A DNA stretch of 40,979 nt, taken from the NCBI RefSeq assembly GCF_002101555.1, contig NZ_LQOL01000095.1:1-40979 (forward strand), read 5' to 3'. Below the pieces are notes generated by a model. That model saw nothing but the letters and a program-made list of their open reading frames with translations. It was not told where the DNA came from and did not search any database. This DNA comes from Mycolicibacterium canariasense (GTDB taxonomy: Bacteria > Actinomycetota > Actinomycetes > Mycobacteriales > Mycobacteriaceae). Below, piece by piece: positions 7,767-16,309 of the stretch. Position 1 is the first letter of the stretch. The number at the start of each line of letters is the position of its first letter. The translations under genes were made by a program, and so were the position numbers.

Positions 7767-10046
7767 TCACTGCTCGGCGCGCACCAACTGAGCGGCCTCG
7801 ACGAGGTGGCGTAGCGCGGCCGTCACCTCCTCGGTCTTGCGGGTCTTGAGGCCGCAGTCCGGATTCACCCAGAGCCGTTGCGCCGGAATCGCGCGCACGG
7901 CCGCACGCAGCGATTCGGCGATCTCGTCAGTTCCGGGCACCCGTGGCGAATGAATGTCGTACACGCCGGGGCCCACGCTGTTGGAGAAGCCCATCGCGTT
8001 CAGGTCGTCGAGCACTTCCATGCGCGACCGCGCCGCCTCGATCGAGGTGACGTCGGCATCCAGGTCCGCGATCGCCCCGATGACCTCACCGAACTCGGAA
8101 TAGCAGAGATGGGTGTGGATCTGGGTGCTGTCACTGACCCCGGAAGTGGAGAGCCGGAACGCGCCGACAGCCCAGGACAGGTAATCCTCCTTGTCTTTCG
8201 ACCGCAACGGCAGCAGCTCACGCAGCGCCGGCTCGTCCACCTGGATGATGGAGATGCCTGCGGACTGGAGGTCCACCGTCTCGTCCCGGATGGCCAGCGC
8301 GATCTGATTTGCCGTGTCCGCCAACGGTTGATCGTCGCGCACGAACGACCACGCCAGAATCGTGACGGGACCGGTCAACATCCCCTTGACCGGCTTGGCG
8401 GTCAGTGACTGGGCATAGACGGTCCAGTCGACCGTCATCGGCTCGGGCCGCGCCACGTCGCCGTACAGGATGGGTGGGCGCACACAGCGGGTGCCGTAGG
8501 ACTGTACCCAGCCGTTGCGGGTTGCAAAGAAACCCGTCAGCTGTTCGGCGAAGTACTGCACCATATCGTTGCGCTCGGGTTCGCCGTGCACCAGGACGTC
8601 GAGCCCGATCTCCTCTTGGAGACTGATCACGGCGGCGATCTCCGCCTTCATCTGCCGCTCGTACTCGTCCTGATCGATCTGCCCGGATCGCACTGCGGCG
8701 CGGGCTTTTCGAATCTCGACGGTTTGGGGATACGAACCGATCGTGGTGGTGGCCAAAGCCGGCAAGTGCAGCCGGGCGTCCTGGGCGGTGCGTCGCTGCT
8801 CGGCGGGCCCGCGCGTCGTCCCGGCGGCCAAGACCGCTGCCAGTCGGTCCCGAGCCTTGCCGTTGTGCAGGCGCGGGTCGGACCTCCGGGATTCCTGCGC
8901 TCGCGCCGACGCGGAGATCGCGCCGATCACCGATTCGCGTCCGGCGCGCAGGGCCTTGGCCAAGGTGGCGACCTCGGCCAGTTTCTCGTCGCCGAATGCC
9001 AGCCAACTGCGCAGTGCGGCATCGAGTTCGGTCTCGGATCTCAGTGAGTACGGGACGTGCAAAGTGGAGCAGGATGTCGACACTGCCACTGCGCCTGCGG
9101 CCGCGCGCAGCGCAACCAGTTTGCCCAGTGCGGACTCCAGGTCCGTAGCCCAGACGTTGCGCCCGTCCACGACACCGGCCACCACGAGTTTGTCGGCGAG
9201 TTCGGGAACCGCGGCTACCGGCTGATCACCGCCGGCGACCAGATCCACGCCGATCGCCTCGACCGGCGTGCTGGCCAGGGCCGGCAGCACCCGCTCGAGC
9301 GACCCGAAGTACGTCGCAACGAAAAGCGCAGGACGCAGGTCGGTTTCGCCGAGGTACCGATAAACCCTTTCGGCCAGCTCGGCGGCGTCCCCGAGGACGT
9401 CGGTCACCAGAATCGGTTCGTCGAGCTGAACCCACTGCGCGCCCGCGGCGGTCAGCTGGCCCAGCAGGTCCCGATAGAGCGGCAACAGTTCGTCGAGGCG
9501 TTCGATGGGTGCGGGGCCCCCGTCGACGGCTTTGGACAGCGCCAGGAAGGTGATCGGCCCGATGATCACCGGCCGCGCGGCCGTGCCTTCACCGCTGGCC
9601 TCGCTCAGTTCGTCGAGGACCTTCTCCGGGTTGAGGCTGAACGTCGTGGCGGGGCCGATCTCCGGAACAAGGTAGTGGTAGTTGGTGTCGAACCACTTCG
9701 TCATCTCCAGGGGAGCGACGTCCGCGGTGCCACGCGCGGCCGCGAAGTAGCGATCGAGATCGTCGTCGATCCCGGCGCCGGTGACCCGCGGAGGCAGAGC
9801 TCCCAGCAGGACAGCGGTGTCGAGTACCTGGTCGTAATAGGAGAAGGTGTTGACCGGGATCGAGTCCAGGCCGGCGGCGGTCAGGGCGCTGCGGGTCGCG
9901 GCGCGGATATCGGCGGCGACTGCCTCCAACTGGCTGCGGTCGATGCGGTGCGCCCAATAGCTTTCGATGGCTCGTTTGAGCTCACGGTTGGGCCCGATGC
10001 GCGGCGAACCGAGCACGGTTGCGGTGAACGGGTGAGAAGTTGTCAC
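7767..10046 (-). CDS. metE: Cobalamin-independent methionine synthase MetE
   Basis: Transfers a methyl group from 5-methyltetrahydropteroyl-triglutamate to homocysteine, without B12. The 759 residues cover both barrels. The N-terminal domain starts MTTSHPFTATVLGSPRIGPNRELKRAIESYW; the C-terminal domain carries the zinc ligands in IHTHLCYSEF (His and Cys), a glutamate in DVTSIEAARS, and C731 in WVNPDCGLKTR. The GTG start at 10046 follows AAGGACAG at suitable spacing. It is a single-gene unit, controlled by the B12 riboswitch upstream so that the B12-independent enzyme is made only when cobalamin is scarce, as known in M. tuberculosis. Confidence 0.95.
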   Translation of the reverse strand: MTTSHPFTATVLGSPRIGPNRELKRAIESYWAHRIDRSQLEAVAADIRAATRSALTAAGLDSIPVNTFSYYDQVLDTAVLLGALPPRVTGAGIDDDLDRYFAAARGTADVAPLEMTKWFDTNYHYLVPEIGPATTFSLNPEKVLDELSEASGEGTAARPVIIGPITFLALSKAVDGGPAPIERLDELLPLYRDLLGQLTAAGAQWVQLDEPILVTDVLGDAAELAERVYRYLGETDLRPALFVATYFGSLERVLPALASTPVEAIGVDLVAGGDQPVAAVPELADKLVVAGVVDGRNVWATDLESALGKLVALRAAAGAVAVSTSCSTLHVPYSLRSETELDAALRSWLAFGDEKLAEVATLAKALRAGRESVIGAISASARAQESRRSDPRLHNGKARDRLAAVLAAGTTRGPAEQRRTAQDARLHLPALATTTIGSYPQTVEIRKARAAVRSGQIDQDEYERQMKAEIAAVISLQEEIGLDVLVHGEPERNDMVQYFAEQLTGFFATRNGWVQSYGTRCVRPPILYGDVARPEPMTVDWTVYAQSLTAKPVKGMLTGPVTILAWSFVRDDQPLADTANQIALAIRDETVDLQSAGISIIQVDEPALRELLPLRSKDKEDYLSWAVGAFRLSTSGVSDSTQIHTHLCYSEFGEVIGAIADLDADVTSIEAARSRMEVLDDLNAMGFSNSVGPGVYDIHSPRVPGTDEIAESLRAAVRAIPAQRLWVNPDCGLKTRKTEEVTAALRHLVEAAQLVRAEQ

Positions 10047-10140
10047 AACTCTGTCCTTCAGACGGGGGAAAGCTCACCGCCATCGGACGTGCAACCGAAA
10101 AAGACGCCGCACCAAAGCATGCGGCGGAACGTTCGGTCAT
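9982..10140 (-). CDS. Possible upstream/overlapping reading frame in the metE leader
   Basis: An ATG-started frame of 52 codons (MTERSAACFGAASFSV...) begins in the expression platform of the B12 riboswitch and runs over the metE start in another frame, overlapping metE by 65 nt. The same frame is open further upstream to a GTG at 10212, which lies inside the B12 box itself. No protein family is recognised and this may be a chance frame in GC-rich DNA. I list it because upstream-ORF translation has been reported to modulate B12 riboswitches in M. tuberculosis. Confidence 0.22.
   Translation of the reverse strand: MTERSAACFGAASFSVARPMAVSFPPSEGQSCDNFSPVHRNRARFAAHRAQP
10098..10126 (-). terminator. 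Terminator-like hairpin between B12 riboswitch and metE
   Basis: Read on the minus strand: CGCCGCA, an 8-nt loop, TGCGGCG, then TCTTTTTC. This is a 7-bp GC stem followed by a T-run, the classical intrinsic-terminator layout, which is uncommon in mycobacteria. It lies about 65 nt downstream of the B12 box and about 50 nt before the metE GTG. It could be the OFF state of the switch. Confidence 0.6.
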
Positions 10141-10189
10141 ACGCCCAGTCCTCGAGGCGATGCGCCACCGGGCGCGGCGCACCCGGTAC

Positions 10190-10415
10190 AGCCGGCAGGT
10201 CTTCGGACTCACAGGCGATCCCGTAAACGGGTGTTCCTAGTAGCCGTCGCTTCCCAGTTGCCCAGTGCGTATGACGGCGTTCGTTCCTGCATACCGCTGC
10301 GGGACAGTCCCGGATTCCCACCGGGTTCCCTCTCACGACAACGCCATCGGGCGATGCCGCTCGATGCCGCCGACACGTTTCCGTGCCGACTGCAAACCAG
10401 CTGCGAGGGGCACTC
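10190..10415 (-). promoter_or_regulatory. Cobalamin (B12) riboswitch upstream of metE
   Basis: On the minus strand the leader shows the two signature blocks of the cobalamin aptamer. A G-rich block GGGAACCCGGTGGGAATCC followed by GGGACTGTCCCGC covers 10299-10330, and the B12 box GAGTCCGAAGACCTGCCGGC ends at 10191. Between them lie the expected paired elements. The 5' limit near 10415 is approximate. B12 binding is expected to reduce metE expression; a terminator-like hairpin and a possible upstream frame lie between the aptamer and the metE start. The whole 10047-10440 stretch is accounted for by this leader. Confidence 0.93.
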
Positions 10416-10425
10416 TACTGCAAGC

Positions 10426-10447
10426 TGACAAACCGCGACGTTTGTCA
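10426..10447. promoter_or_regulatory. Palindromic operator candidate at the metE promoter
   Basis: Perfect 8-bp inverted repeat TGACAAAC-N6-GTTTGTCA. On the minus strand it lies just upstream of a TAGAGT patch (10412-10417) that could serve as a -10 box for the metE leader, so the repeat would cover the -35 region. It suggests a protein regulator acting in addition to the riboswitch. No binding factor can be named. Confidence 0.4.
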
Positions 10448-10600
10448 CCACCGAGCTGGGCTGCAGCGCACCGCCGCAACCGAATCTGGGAACTCGAGTT
10501 GACGGCGGCTGGTTTTCCTCAAAGATGGTCCACAGCCCATTGACGTGGCGTACAGCTTGTGGACATCAAGTCGACAGCTGGTGGACAAGGGGGAATGGCA

Positions 10601-12244
10601 ATGAGCAGGCTGCGCAGGGGCGCGACCACAGTCTTCGCGGTCGCGCTGACGGCGTTCGGAGTGGCCGCGTGTGGTGGCGATTCGTCGGAGAGTGCCGGCG
10701 GTGGCGGTGGTGATATCAACATCTCGATGACGTCCTTCCCGGACTACATCGACCCACAGCTGTCCTACACCGTCGAGGGCTGGGAGGTGATGTACAACGT
10801 CTACACCCCGTTGCTGACCTATAAGCACCAGAAGGGAGAGGCGGGCACCCAGGTGGTACCCGGCCTGGCCAAGGCCATGCCCGAGGTATCCCCGGACGGC
10901 TTGACCTACAAGCTGACGCTGCGGCCCAACATGAAGTACTCCGACGGCACCCCGATCAAGGCTTCTGACTTCACGTATGCGATCAAGCGGTTGTTCAAGG
11001 CGAACTCCGGTGGCTCGGTGTTCTACGAACCCATCGTGGGCACAACGGATTTCGCTGAGGGCAAGTCCGACACCATCTCGGGTATCAAGACCGACGACGG
11101 CACCGGTGACATCACGATCACCCTCAGTGCGCCCAACGGCACCTTCGAGAACGTGCTCGGGCTGCCGTTCTCTGCGCCCGTGCCGCCGACGACGCCGCTG
11201 GACAAGGACGCGACCAACAACCCACCGGCGTCCAGCGGTCCGTTCATGATCACCAAAGTCGAAGCACCGCAAACGCTCACCATGGAGCGCAACCCGAACT
11301 TCAAGACGGTGAAGGATGCCGGGGCCAGCGAGGTTGCCGACGTGCATGTCGACAAGATCACGGTCACCCAGAACAAGAGCAACTCCGCTCAGGTCACCGG
11401 CGTGGAACAGAACACCATCGATCTGATGGTGGACCCGCCCGACGCCGACCGGCTGACCGAGGTGAAAACCAAGTACGGCGACCGATTCCGGCTGGAGCAG
11501 TCGATCAACACCTATTACTTCTGGATGAACACCCAGAAGGCGCCGTTCAACGATCTGCGGGTGCGGCAGGCGGTCAACTATGCCGTCGACCCGGAGGCGC
11601 TGAACCGGGTGTTCGGTGGCCGCATGCATCCGACGCAGCAGATCCTGCCGCCGGGTATGCCCGGCTACCAGGAGTACAAGCTGTATCCGGGACCGGACAT
11701 GAACAAGGCAAAGCAGCTTATTGCCGAAGCGAATCCGGCCGACAAGGACATCACGGTGTGGACCGATGACGAGCCGGACCGCAAGCGTATCGGCGAGTAC
11801 TACCACGACGTGCTCACCCAGCTCGGGTTCAACGCGACGCTCAAGGTGATCGCCGGCGACGTCTACTTCACCACCATCGGCAATCAGTCCACCCCGGACC
11901 TGGACACCGGCTTCGGCGACTGGTTCCAGGACTTCCCGCACCCGGACGACTTCTTCCGCCCGCTGCTCAACGGCGCGAGCATCCTGCCGACCAACGGTAA
12001 CAACTTCTCCAGGGTGAACATCCCGGCATTGGATGCCACCATGAACAAGCTGCGCACCGAGGAGCTCACCGACGACGTGAAGAAGCAGTACGCCGACCTG
12101 GATCGGGCGTTCATGGAGCAGGCGGTGTGGGCGCCGTACGGTAACGAGGAGTTCAGCACCTTCGTCTCGGACCGGATCGACTTCGACAAGGCCTATTACC
12201 ATCCGCTGTTCAACGAGGACTACTCGGCGCTGGCACTGAAGTAA
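10601..12244 (+). CDS. Peptide-type ABC importer, substrate-binding lipoprotein
   Basis: Family 5 extracellular solute-binding protein (oligopeptide/dipeptide/nickel class) of about 547 residues. From the ATG at 10601, a short basic segment and hydrophobic stretch end in the lipobox V-A-A-C24, so it is a membrane-anchored lipoprotein. The body shows the family pattern: PDYIDPQLSYTVEGWEVMYNVYTPLLTY, a LTYKLTLRPNMKYSDGTPIKASDFTYAIKR block, and the late VRQAVNYAVD hinge. A GGGGGA ribosome binding site fits the ATG at 10601; an ATG at 10595 and a GTG at 10559 are open in frame. It is first of five genes; its partners follow 6 bp later. The ligand cannot be read from sequence; peptides are the default inference. 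Confidence 0.88.
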   Translation: MSRLRRGATTVFAVALTAFGVAACGGDSSESAGGGGGDINISMTSFPDYIDPQLSYTVEGWEVMYNVYTPLLTYKHQKGEAGTQVVPGLAKAMPEVSPDGLTYKLTLRPNMKYSDGTPIKASDFTYAIKRLFKANSGGSVFYEPIVGTTDFAEGKSDTISGIKTDDGTGDITITLSAPNGTFENVLGLPFSAPVPPTTPLDKDATNNPPASSGPFMITKVEAPQTLTMERNPNFKTVKDAGASEVADVHVDKITVTQNKSNSAQVTGVEQNTIDLMVDPPDADRLTEVKTKYGDRFRLEQSINTYYFWMNTQKAPFNDLRVRQAVNYAVDPEALNRVFGGRMHPTQQILPPGMPGYQEYKLYPGPDMNKAKQLIAEANPADKDITVWTDDEPDRKRIGEYYHDVLTQLGFNATLKVIAGDVYFTTIGNQSTPDLDTGFGDWFQDFPHPDDFFRPLLNGASILPTNGNNFSRVNIPALDATMNKLRTEELTDDVKKQYADLDRAFMEQAVWAPYGNEEFSTFVSDRIDFDKAYYHPLFNEDYSALALK

Positions 12245-12250
12245 TTCACG

Positions 12251-13240
12251 GTGACCACCCAGATCTCGGAGTCCACCCGCGTCCGTGGGCCCTGGTCCCT
12301 CGGCTTGTTGCGGTTGCGCCGCAACAAGATCGCCCTGGCGTTCGGAGCGCTGTTCCTGCTCATCGTGTTGGCCTGCCTGGCCGCACCGGTGTGGGCCGAG
12401 CACGTGGCCCACACCGGCCCGAACGACAACCACATCACCGACAAGGTCCTGATCGACGGGCACGAGGAGTACGTCGTCACGCCCGACGGCACGCCACTGG
12501 GACCGGGCCTGCACGGCCGGTACCTGCTCGGTGCCGACCAGAATGGCCGCGATGTCATGGTGCGGCTGCTCTACGGCGGGCGCACCTCCATCTTCATCGG
12601 GGTGTTCGCCGCCCTGGTCACGACGGTGCTCGCGGTGGTCACCGGCCTGCTGTGCGGCTACTACCGCGGCTGGATCGACGCCGTGCTGTCCCGGGTGATG
12701 GACGTGGTGTGGGCCTTTCCGGTGCTGCTCCTGGGTATCGCCCTGGGTACCGCACTGGCGTTGGGCGGGTTGAAGATCGGCGATCTGGTGGTCGCCGGCG
12801 ACTCGTTGTGGATACCGATCCTGATCATCGGGCTCGTGTACGTGCCGTACATGGCCCGGCCGATCCGCGGTGAGATCCTGGCGCTGCGCGAGAAGGAGTT
12901 CGTCGAGGCCGCCGTCGCGCAGGGCATGGGTTCCATGCGGATCATGTTCACCGAACTGCTGCCGAACGTGGTGTCGACGATCATCGTCTTCTTCACCCTG
13001 AACATCGCCAACAACATGCTGTTGGAGTCGTCGCTGTCGTTCCTGGGCGCGGGGGTGCGGCCACCCAACGCGTCCTGGGGCACGATGATCGCCGACGGTT
13101 ACCAAACCATCTACACCGCACCGCATCTGACGATCGTGCCCGGCCTGATGATCGTGTTGACCGTGCTGTCGCTCAACGTGTTCGGCGACGGCCTGCGCGA
13201 CGCGCTGGATCCGCGGGCCAAGATCAGGCTGGAGCACTAG
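12251..13240 (+). CDS. ABC importer permease (DppC/OppC-like)
   Basis: Inner-membrane permease of 329 residues. One membrane helix near residues 28-50 is followed by an outside segment (to about 100), then the BPD_transp_1 domain with about five helices. The cytoplasmic coupling motif is EAAVAQGMGSMRIMFTELLPN near residue 220, where it contacts the ATPases. The large first loop and N-terminal extension fit the DppC/OppC side of the heterodimer. GTG start at 12251, 6 bp after the binding-protein stop. The gene order binding protein, C-type, B-type, two ATPases differs from the common A-B-C-D-F order. Confidence 0.9.
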   Translation: MTTQISESTRVRGPWSLGLLRLRRNKIALAFGALFLLIVLACLAAPVWAEHVAHTGPNDNHITDKVLIDGHEEYVVTPDGTPLGPGLHGRYLLGADQNGRDVMVRLLYGGRTSIFIGVFAALVTTVLAVVTGLLCGYYRGWIDAVLSRVMDVVWAFPVLLLGIALGTALALGGLKIGDLVVAGDSLWIPILIIGLVYVPYMARPIRGEILALREKEFVEAAVAQGMGSMRIMFTELLPNVVSTIIVFFTLNIANNMLLESSLSFLGAGVRPPNASWGTMIADGYQTIYTAPHLTIVPGLMIVLTVLSLNVFGDGLRDALDPRAKIRLEH

Positions 13241-13243
13241 GCC

Positions 13244-14206
13244 ATGGTTCGTTTCGTCGCCCGGCGGTTGGCCGGCATGGTCGCGGTCCTGTTCGCGATC
13301 TCGGTCGTCGTCTTCCTGATCTTCAACGTGATTCCCAACTCCGACCCGGCCGCGCGCATCGCGGGCAAGAACTCCGACCCCGCGCTGATCGCCAGGGTAA
13401 GCGCCGATCTGGGACTGGACCAGCCGCTGCCGGTGCAGTACCTGACCATGATGCGTAAGATCCTCACCGGTCAGCTGACCTCCTACGCGAGTTCGCAGAA
13501 CGTCACCGAGCAGATCTGGAAGGGGCTGCCCGCGACGTTCTCGCTGTGCATCGGTGCGGCGGTGCTGTGGATGACGCTGGCGATCCTGTTCGGCTATCTG
13601 TCGGCGGTGCACTCCGGCAAGTTCACCGACCGGATTCTCACCGTGCTGTCGCTGACCGGCGTGTCCATGCCGGTGTTCTGGTTGGCCGCGATCCTGTTGT
13701 ACTACTTGAGCTTCAAGGCCCAACTGTTCCCGACCAGTAGTTACGTCCCGTTGACCAAGGACCCGGTGCAATGGGCGTATCACCTGATCCTGCCCTGGAC
13801 CACGCTGGCCGTGCTCTACGTCGGCTTCTACAGCCGGGTGCTGCGCTCGAACATGCTCGACGCGATGAACGAGGACTACGTCCGGACAGCGCGAGCCAAG
13901 GGCATCAGCGAACGCCAGGTGCGGATCCGGCATGTGCTGCGCAACTCCATGATTCCGGTGGTGACGATGTTCGGGCTGGACTTCGGCGTTGTGGTCGGCG
14001 GCGGTGCGATCCTCACCGAGACGGTGTTCAACCTCAACGGGGTCGGGTTGTACGCCGGGCAGGCCATCGGCAGCCTGGACCTGCCACCGCTGATGGGAGT
14101 GACGATTTTCGGGGCGTTCTTCATCGTGCTGTTCAACACCATCGTCGACATCCTCTACGCATTCCTCGACCCACGTATCCGGCTCGGAGAGGCGGCACCG
14201 GCATGA
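13244..14206 (+). CDS. ABC importer permease (DppB/OppB-like)
   Basis: Second permease, 320 residues, about six membrane helices. It starts with the DppB-type N-terminus (MVRFVARRLAGMVAVLFAISVVVFLIFNVIPNSDPA) and has the coupling helix RTARAKGISERQVRIRHVLRNSMIPVVT near residue 215. It would pair with the preceding C-type permease to form the channel. ATG at 13244, 3 bp after the previous stop; its TGA overlaps the ATG of the next gene by 4 nt. Confidence 0.91.
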   Translation: MVRFVARRLAGMVAVLFAISVVVFLIFNVIPNSDPAARIAGKNSDPALIARVSADLGLDQPLPVQYLTMMRKILTGQLTSYASSQNVTEQIWKGLPATFSLCIGAAVLWMTLAILFGYLSAVHSGKFTDRILTVLSLTGVSMPVFWLAAILLYYLSFKAQLFPTSSYVPLTKDPVQWAYHLILPWTTLAVLYVGFYSRVLRSNMLDAMNEDYVRTARAKGISERQVRIRHVLRNSMIPVVTMFGLDFGVVVGGGAILTETVFNLNGVGLYAGQAIGSLDLPPLMGVTIFGAFFIVLFNTIVDILYAFLDPRIRLGEAAPA

Positions 14207-15204
14207 TGCTGCAAGTGGACGGGCTGACCGTCGGTTTCAACACCGAAGGCGGGTTGGTGCATGCGGTCGACGGTGTCAGCTTCGGGCTGGACCGCGGCGA
14301 AATCCTGGCCATCGTCGGCGAATCCGGCTCAGGCAAGAGCGTCACCGCGCAAACCCTGCTCGGCTTGACCCGGGCTCCGAACGCCACGATCAGCGGCTCG
14401 GTGACCTTCGACGGTATCGAGCTGAACACCCTCGACGACGACGGTTGGCAGGCGGTGCGCGGCGAACGGATCGCGATGATCTTCCAAGACCCGATGACAT
14501 CGCTGAACCCGGTGTACCGCGTCGGCGATCAGCTGATCGAGATGATCCGGGCGCATCGCGACGTGTCCAAGGCCGAGGCGCGGGACCGCGCCATCGAACT
14601 GCTGCGCTCGGTGGGAATCCCCAATCCGGAACGGCGCGTGCGGGATTACCCGCACGAGTTCTCCGGCGGCATGCGCCAGCGGGTGATGATCGCGATGGCG
14701 TTGTCGTTGGATCCCGACGTGCTGATCGCCGACGAACCGACGACCGCGCTCGACGTCACGGTGCAGGCCCAGATCCTGCGGCTGCTCGCGCGGCTGAACG
14801 AGGAACGCAGCCTTGCCGTCGTGCTGATCACCCACGACCTCGGCGTGGTCGCCGAAGTGGCCGACCGGGTGGCCGTCATGTACGCCGGCCAGATCGTCGA
14901 GGAGGCCACCCTGGACGAATTGTTCTACGACCCACAGCATCCCTACACCTGGGGGCTGTTGGGCTCGCTGCCCCGGCTGGACCAGCCCAACCCGGAACGG
15001 CTGGCCCAGATCGCCGGGGCGCCACCGTCGTTGACCGACATACCGGGCGGCTGCCGGTTCGCCCCGCGCTGCCCGCACGCCTTCGACAAATGTGCCGAAC
15101 CTCCACCGCTGCACCGGGATCGGTGCTGGCTGTCGGCCGAGCAGAAACGCACGCTGCGGGTCGTCGACGGCCGGATCGGATTGCGGAAGCCGGTGACCAC
15201 ATGA
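14203..15204 (+). CDS. ABC importer ATPase (DppD/OppD-like)
   Basis: Cytoplasmic ATPase of 333 residues driving the importer. Walker A is GESGSGKS (residues 39-46), the Q-loop is FQDPMTSLNP, the signature is FSGGMRQRV, Walker B is LIADEPTTALD and the switch histidine lies in LITHDLGVV. The C-terminal oligopeptide-transporter extension (GGCRFAPRCPHAFDKC) has the cysteine group that in DppD/OppD relatives binds an Fe-S cluster. The ATG at 14203 overlaps the permease stop (ATGA); a second in-frame ATG follows at 14206. The stop overlaps the next ATG in the same way. Confidence 0.92.
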   Translation: MMLQVDGLTVGFNTEGGLVHAVDGVSFGLDRGEILAIVGESGSGKSVTAQTLLGLTRAPNATISGSVTFDGIELNTLDDDGWQAVRGERIAMIFQDPMTSLNPVYRVGDQLIEMIRAHRDVSKAEARDRAIELLRSVGIPNPERRVRDYPHEFSGGMRQRVMIAMALSLDPDVLIADEPTTALDVTVQAQILRLLARLNEERSLAVVLITHDLGVVAEVADRVAVMYAGQIVEEATLDELFYDPQHPYTWGLLGSLPRLDQPNPERLAQIAGAPPSLTDIPGGCRFAPRCPHAFDKCAEPPPLHRDRCWLSAEQKRTLRVVDGRIGLRKPVTT

Positions 15205-16217
15205 GCAGCCCGCAGCTACGAGACAAACCCTTGCTCGAAGTCACCGATCTGGTGAAGCATTTCCCGATCAAATCGGGTGTGATCGTCGACCGGGAGATCG
15301 GCCGGGTGCGTGCCGTCGACGGCGTCAGTCTGACGTTGTACGAGGGGGAAACCCTGGGACTGGTCGGCGAATCCGGCTGTGGGAAGTCGACCCTGTGCCG
15401 GCTGATCATGCAGCTGACCGCGCCGACGTCGGGTTCGGTGCGGTTCGACGGGCAGGAGCTGGTCGGCAGGAGCCAACGCGACCTGCGCGGCATGCGGCGC
15501 CAGATCCAGATGATCTTCCAGGATCCGTACGCGTCGCTGAATCCGCGCAAACGGGTGGCGCAGATCATCGGCGCGCCGATGGAGCTGCACGGGCTGGCCT
15601 CCGGTCGTGATACCCGCACCCGGGTACAGGAGCTGCTGGAGCGCGTCGGGTTGCGCCCCGAACACGCCGACCGCTTCCCGCACGAGTTCTCCGGCGGGCA
15701 GCGCCAGCGCATCGGCATCGCCAGGGCGCTGGCCCTGCGGCCCAAGCTGATCATCGCCGACGAACCGGTCTCGGCCCTCGATGTGTCCGTGCAGGCCCAG
15801 ATCGTCAACCTGCTCAAGGACCTGCAGGACGAGTTCGGGCTGTCCTATCTGTTCGTGGCACACGATTTGGGTGTTGTCCGGCACGTCTCCAATCGGGTCG
15901 CGGTGATGTACCTGGGCAAGGTCGTCGAGAGCGCCGGCGCGGCCGAGCTGTACGAGCATCCGCTGCACCCCTATGCCAATGCGCTGCTGTCGGCCGTCCC
16001 GGTGCCGGATCCGCGCCGCAACGCAACGCGCGAGCGGCTGGTGCTCGAAGGCGATGTGCCCAGTCCGATCGACCCGCCGTCGGGATGTCGGTTCCACACC
16101 CGTTGTCCCTGGTCGACAGAGGTATGCCAGGCCGATGAGCCGCATTTGGTCGACCACACCGGTGGCCGAGAGCGCGGGCATATGGCGGCCTGTCATCACC
16201 CGCGCAACCTCGACTGA
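15201..16217 (+). CDS. ABC importer ATPase (DppF/OppF-like)
   Basis: Second ATPase, 338 residues, last gene of the importer operon. Walker A GESGCGKST (residues 56-64), Q-loop FQDPYASLNPR, signature FSGGQRQRI, Walker B IIADEPVSALD, switch histidine in FVAHDLGVV, and a C-terminal oligo_HPY segment with SGCRFHTRCPWSTEVC. Together with the preceding ATPase it would form the nucleotide-binding heterodimer. The ATG at 15201 overlaps the previous TGA (ATGA). A 7-bp hairpin at 16239-16261 follows the stop and may end transcription, though it has no T-run. Confidence 0.92.
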   Translation: MSSPQLRDKPLLEVTDLVKHFPIKSGVIVDREIGRVRAVDGVSLTLYEGETLGLVGESGCGKSTLCRLIMQLTAPTSGSVRFDGQELVGRSQRDLRGMRRQIQMIFQDPYASLNPRKRVAQIIGAPMELHGLASGRDTRTRVQELLERVGLRPEHADRFPHEFSGGQRQRIGIARALALRPKLIIADEPVSALDVSVQAQIVNLLKDLQDEFGLSYLFVAHDLGVVRHVSNRVAVMYLGKVVESAGAAELYEHPLHPYANALLSAVPVPDPRRNATRERLVLEGDVPSPIDPPSGCRFHTRCPWSTEVCQADEPHLVDHTGGRERGHMAACHHPRNLD

Positions 16218-16253
16218 AGGCGCGCGGCCTGCGGAAATACGCTCACTCTCAAC

Positions 16254-16304
16254 TTGAGCGTCAGTGACACGCCCGGTTATGATCACGAACTTGTAACAAC
16301 AAGT
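16254..16304 (+). promoter_or_regulatory. Promoter and palindromic site of the M15-like gene
   Basis: TTGAGC (16254-16259) and TATGAT (16278-16283) are separated by 18 bp and resemble a primary-sigma promoter. The predicted start would lie near 16290, within a perfect inverted repeat ACTTGT-N4-ACAAGT at 16289-16304, a good position for a repressor. The leader before the GTG at 16310 would be only about 20 nt. Confidence 0.45.
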
Positions 16305-16309
16305 GCACG

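Noticed and set aside
10445..13933. Minus-strand open frame of 1,162 codons
   Set aside because: Exact antisense of the importer operon; His/Gln/Arg-rich composition typical of GC-rich shadow frames, and the plus strand has clear protein families.
16239..16261. 7-bp hairpin ACGCTCA/TGAGCGT as a terminator of the importer operon
   Set aside because: Position is right but there is no T-run and it overlaps the TTGAGC promoter box; not listed as a separate feature.
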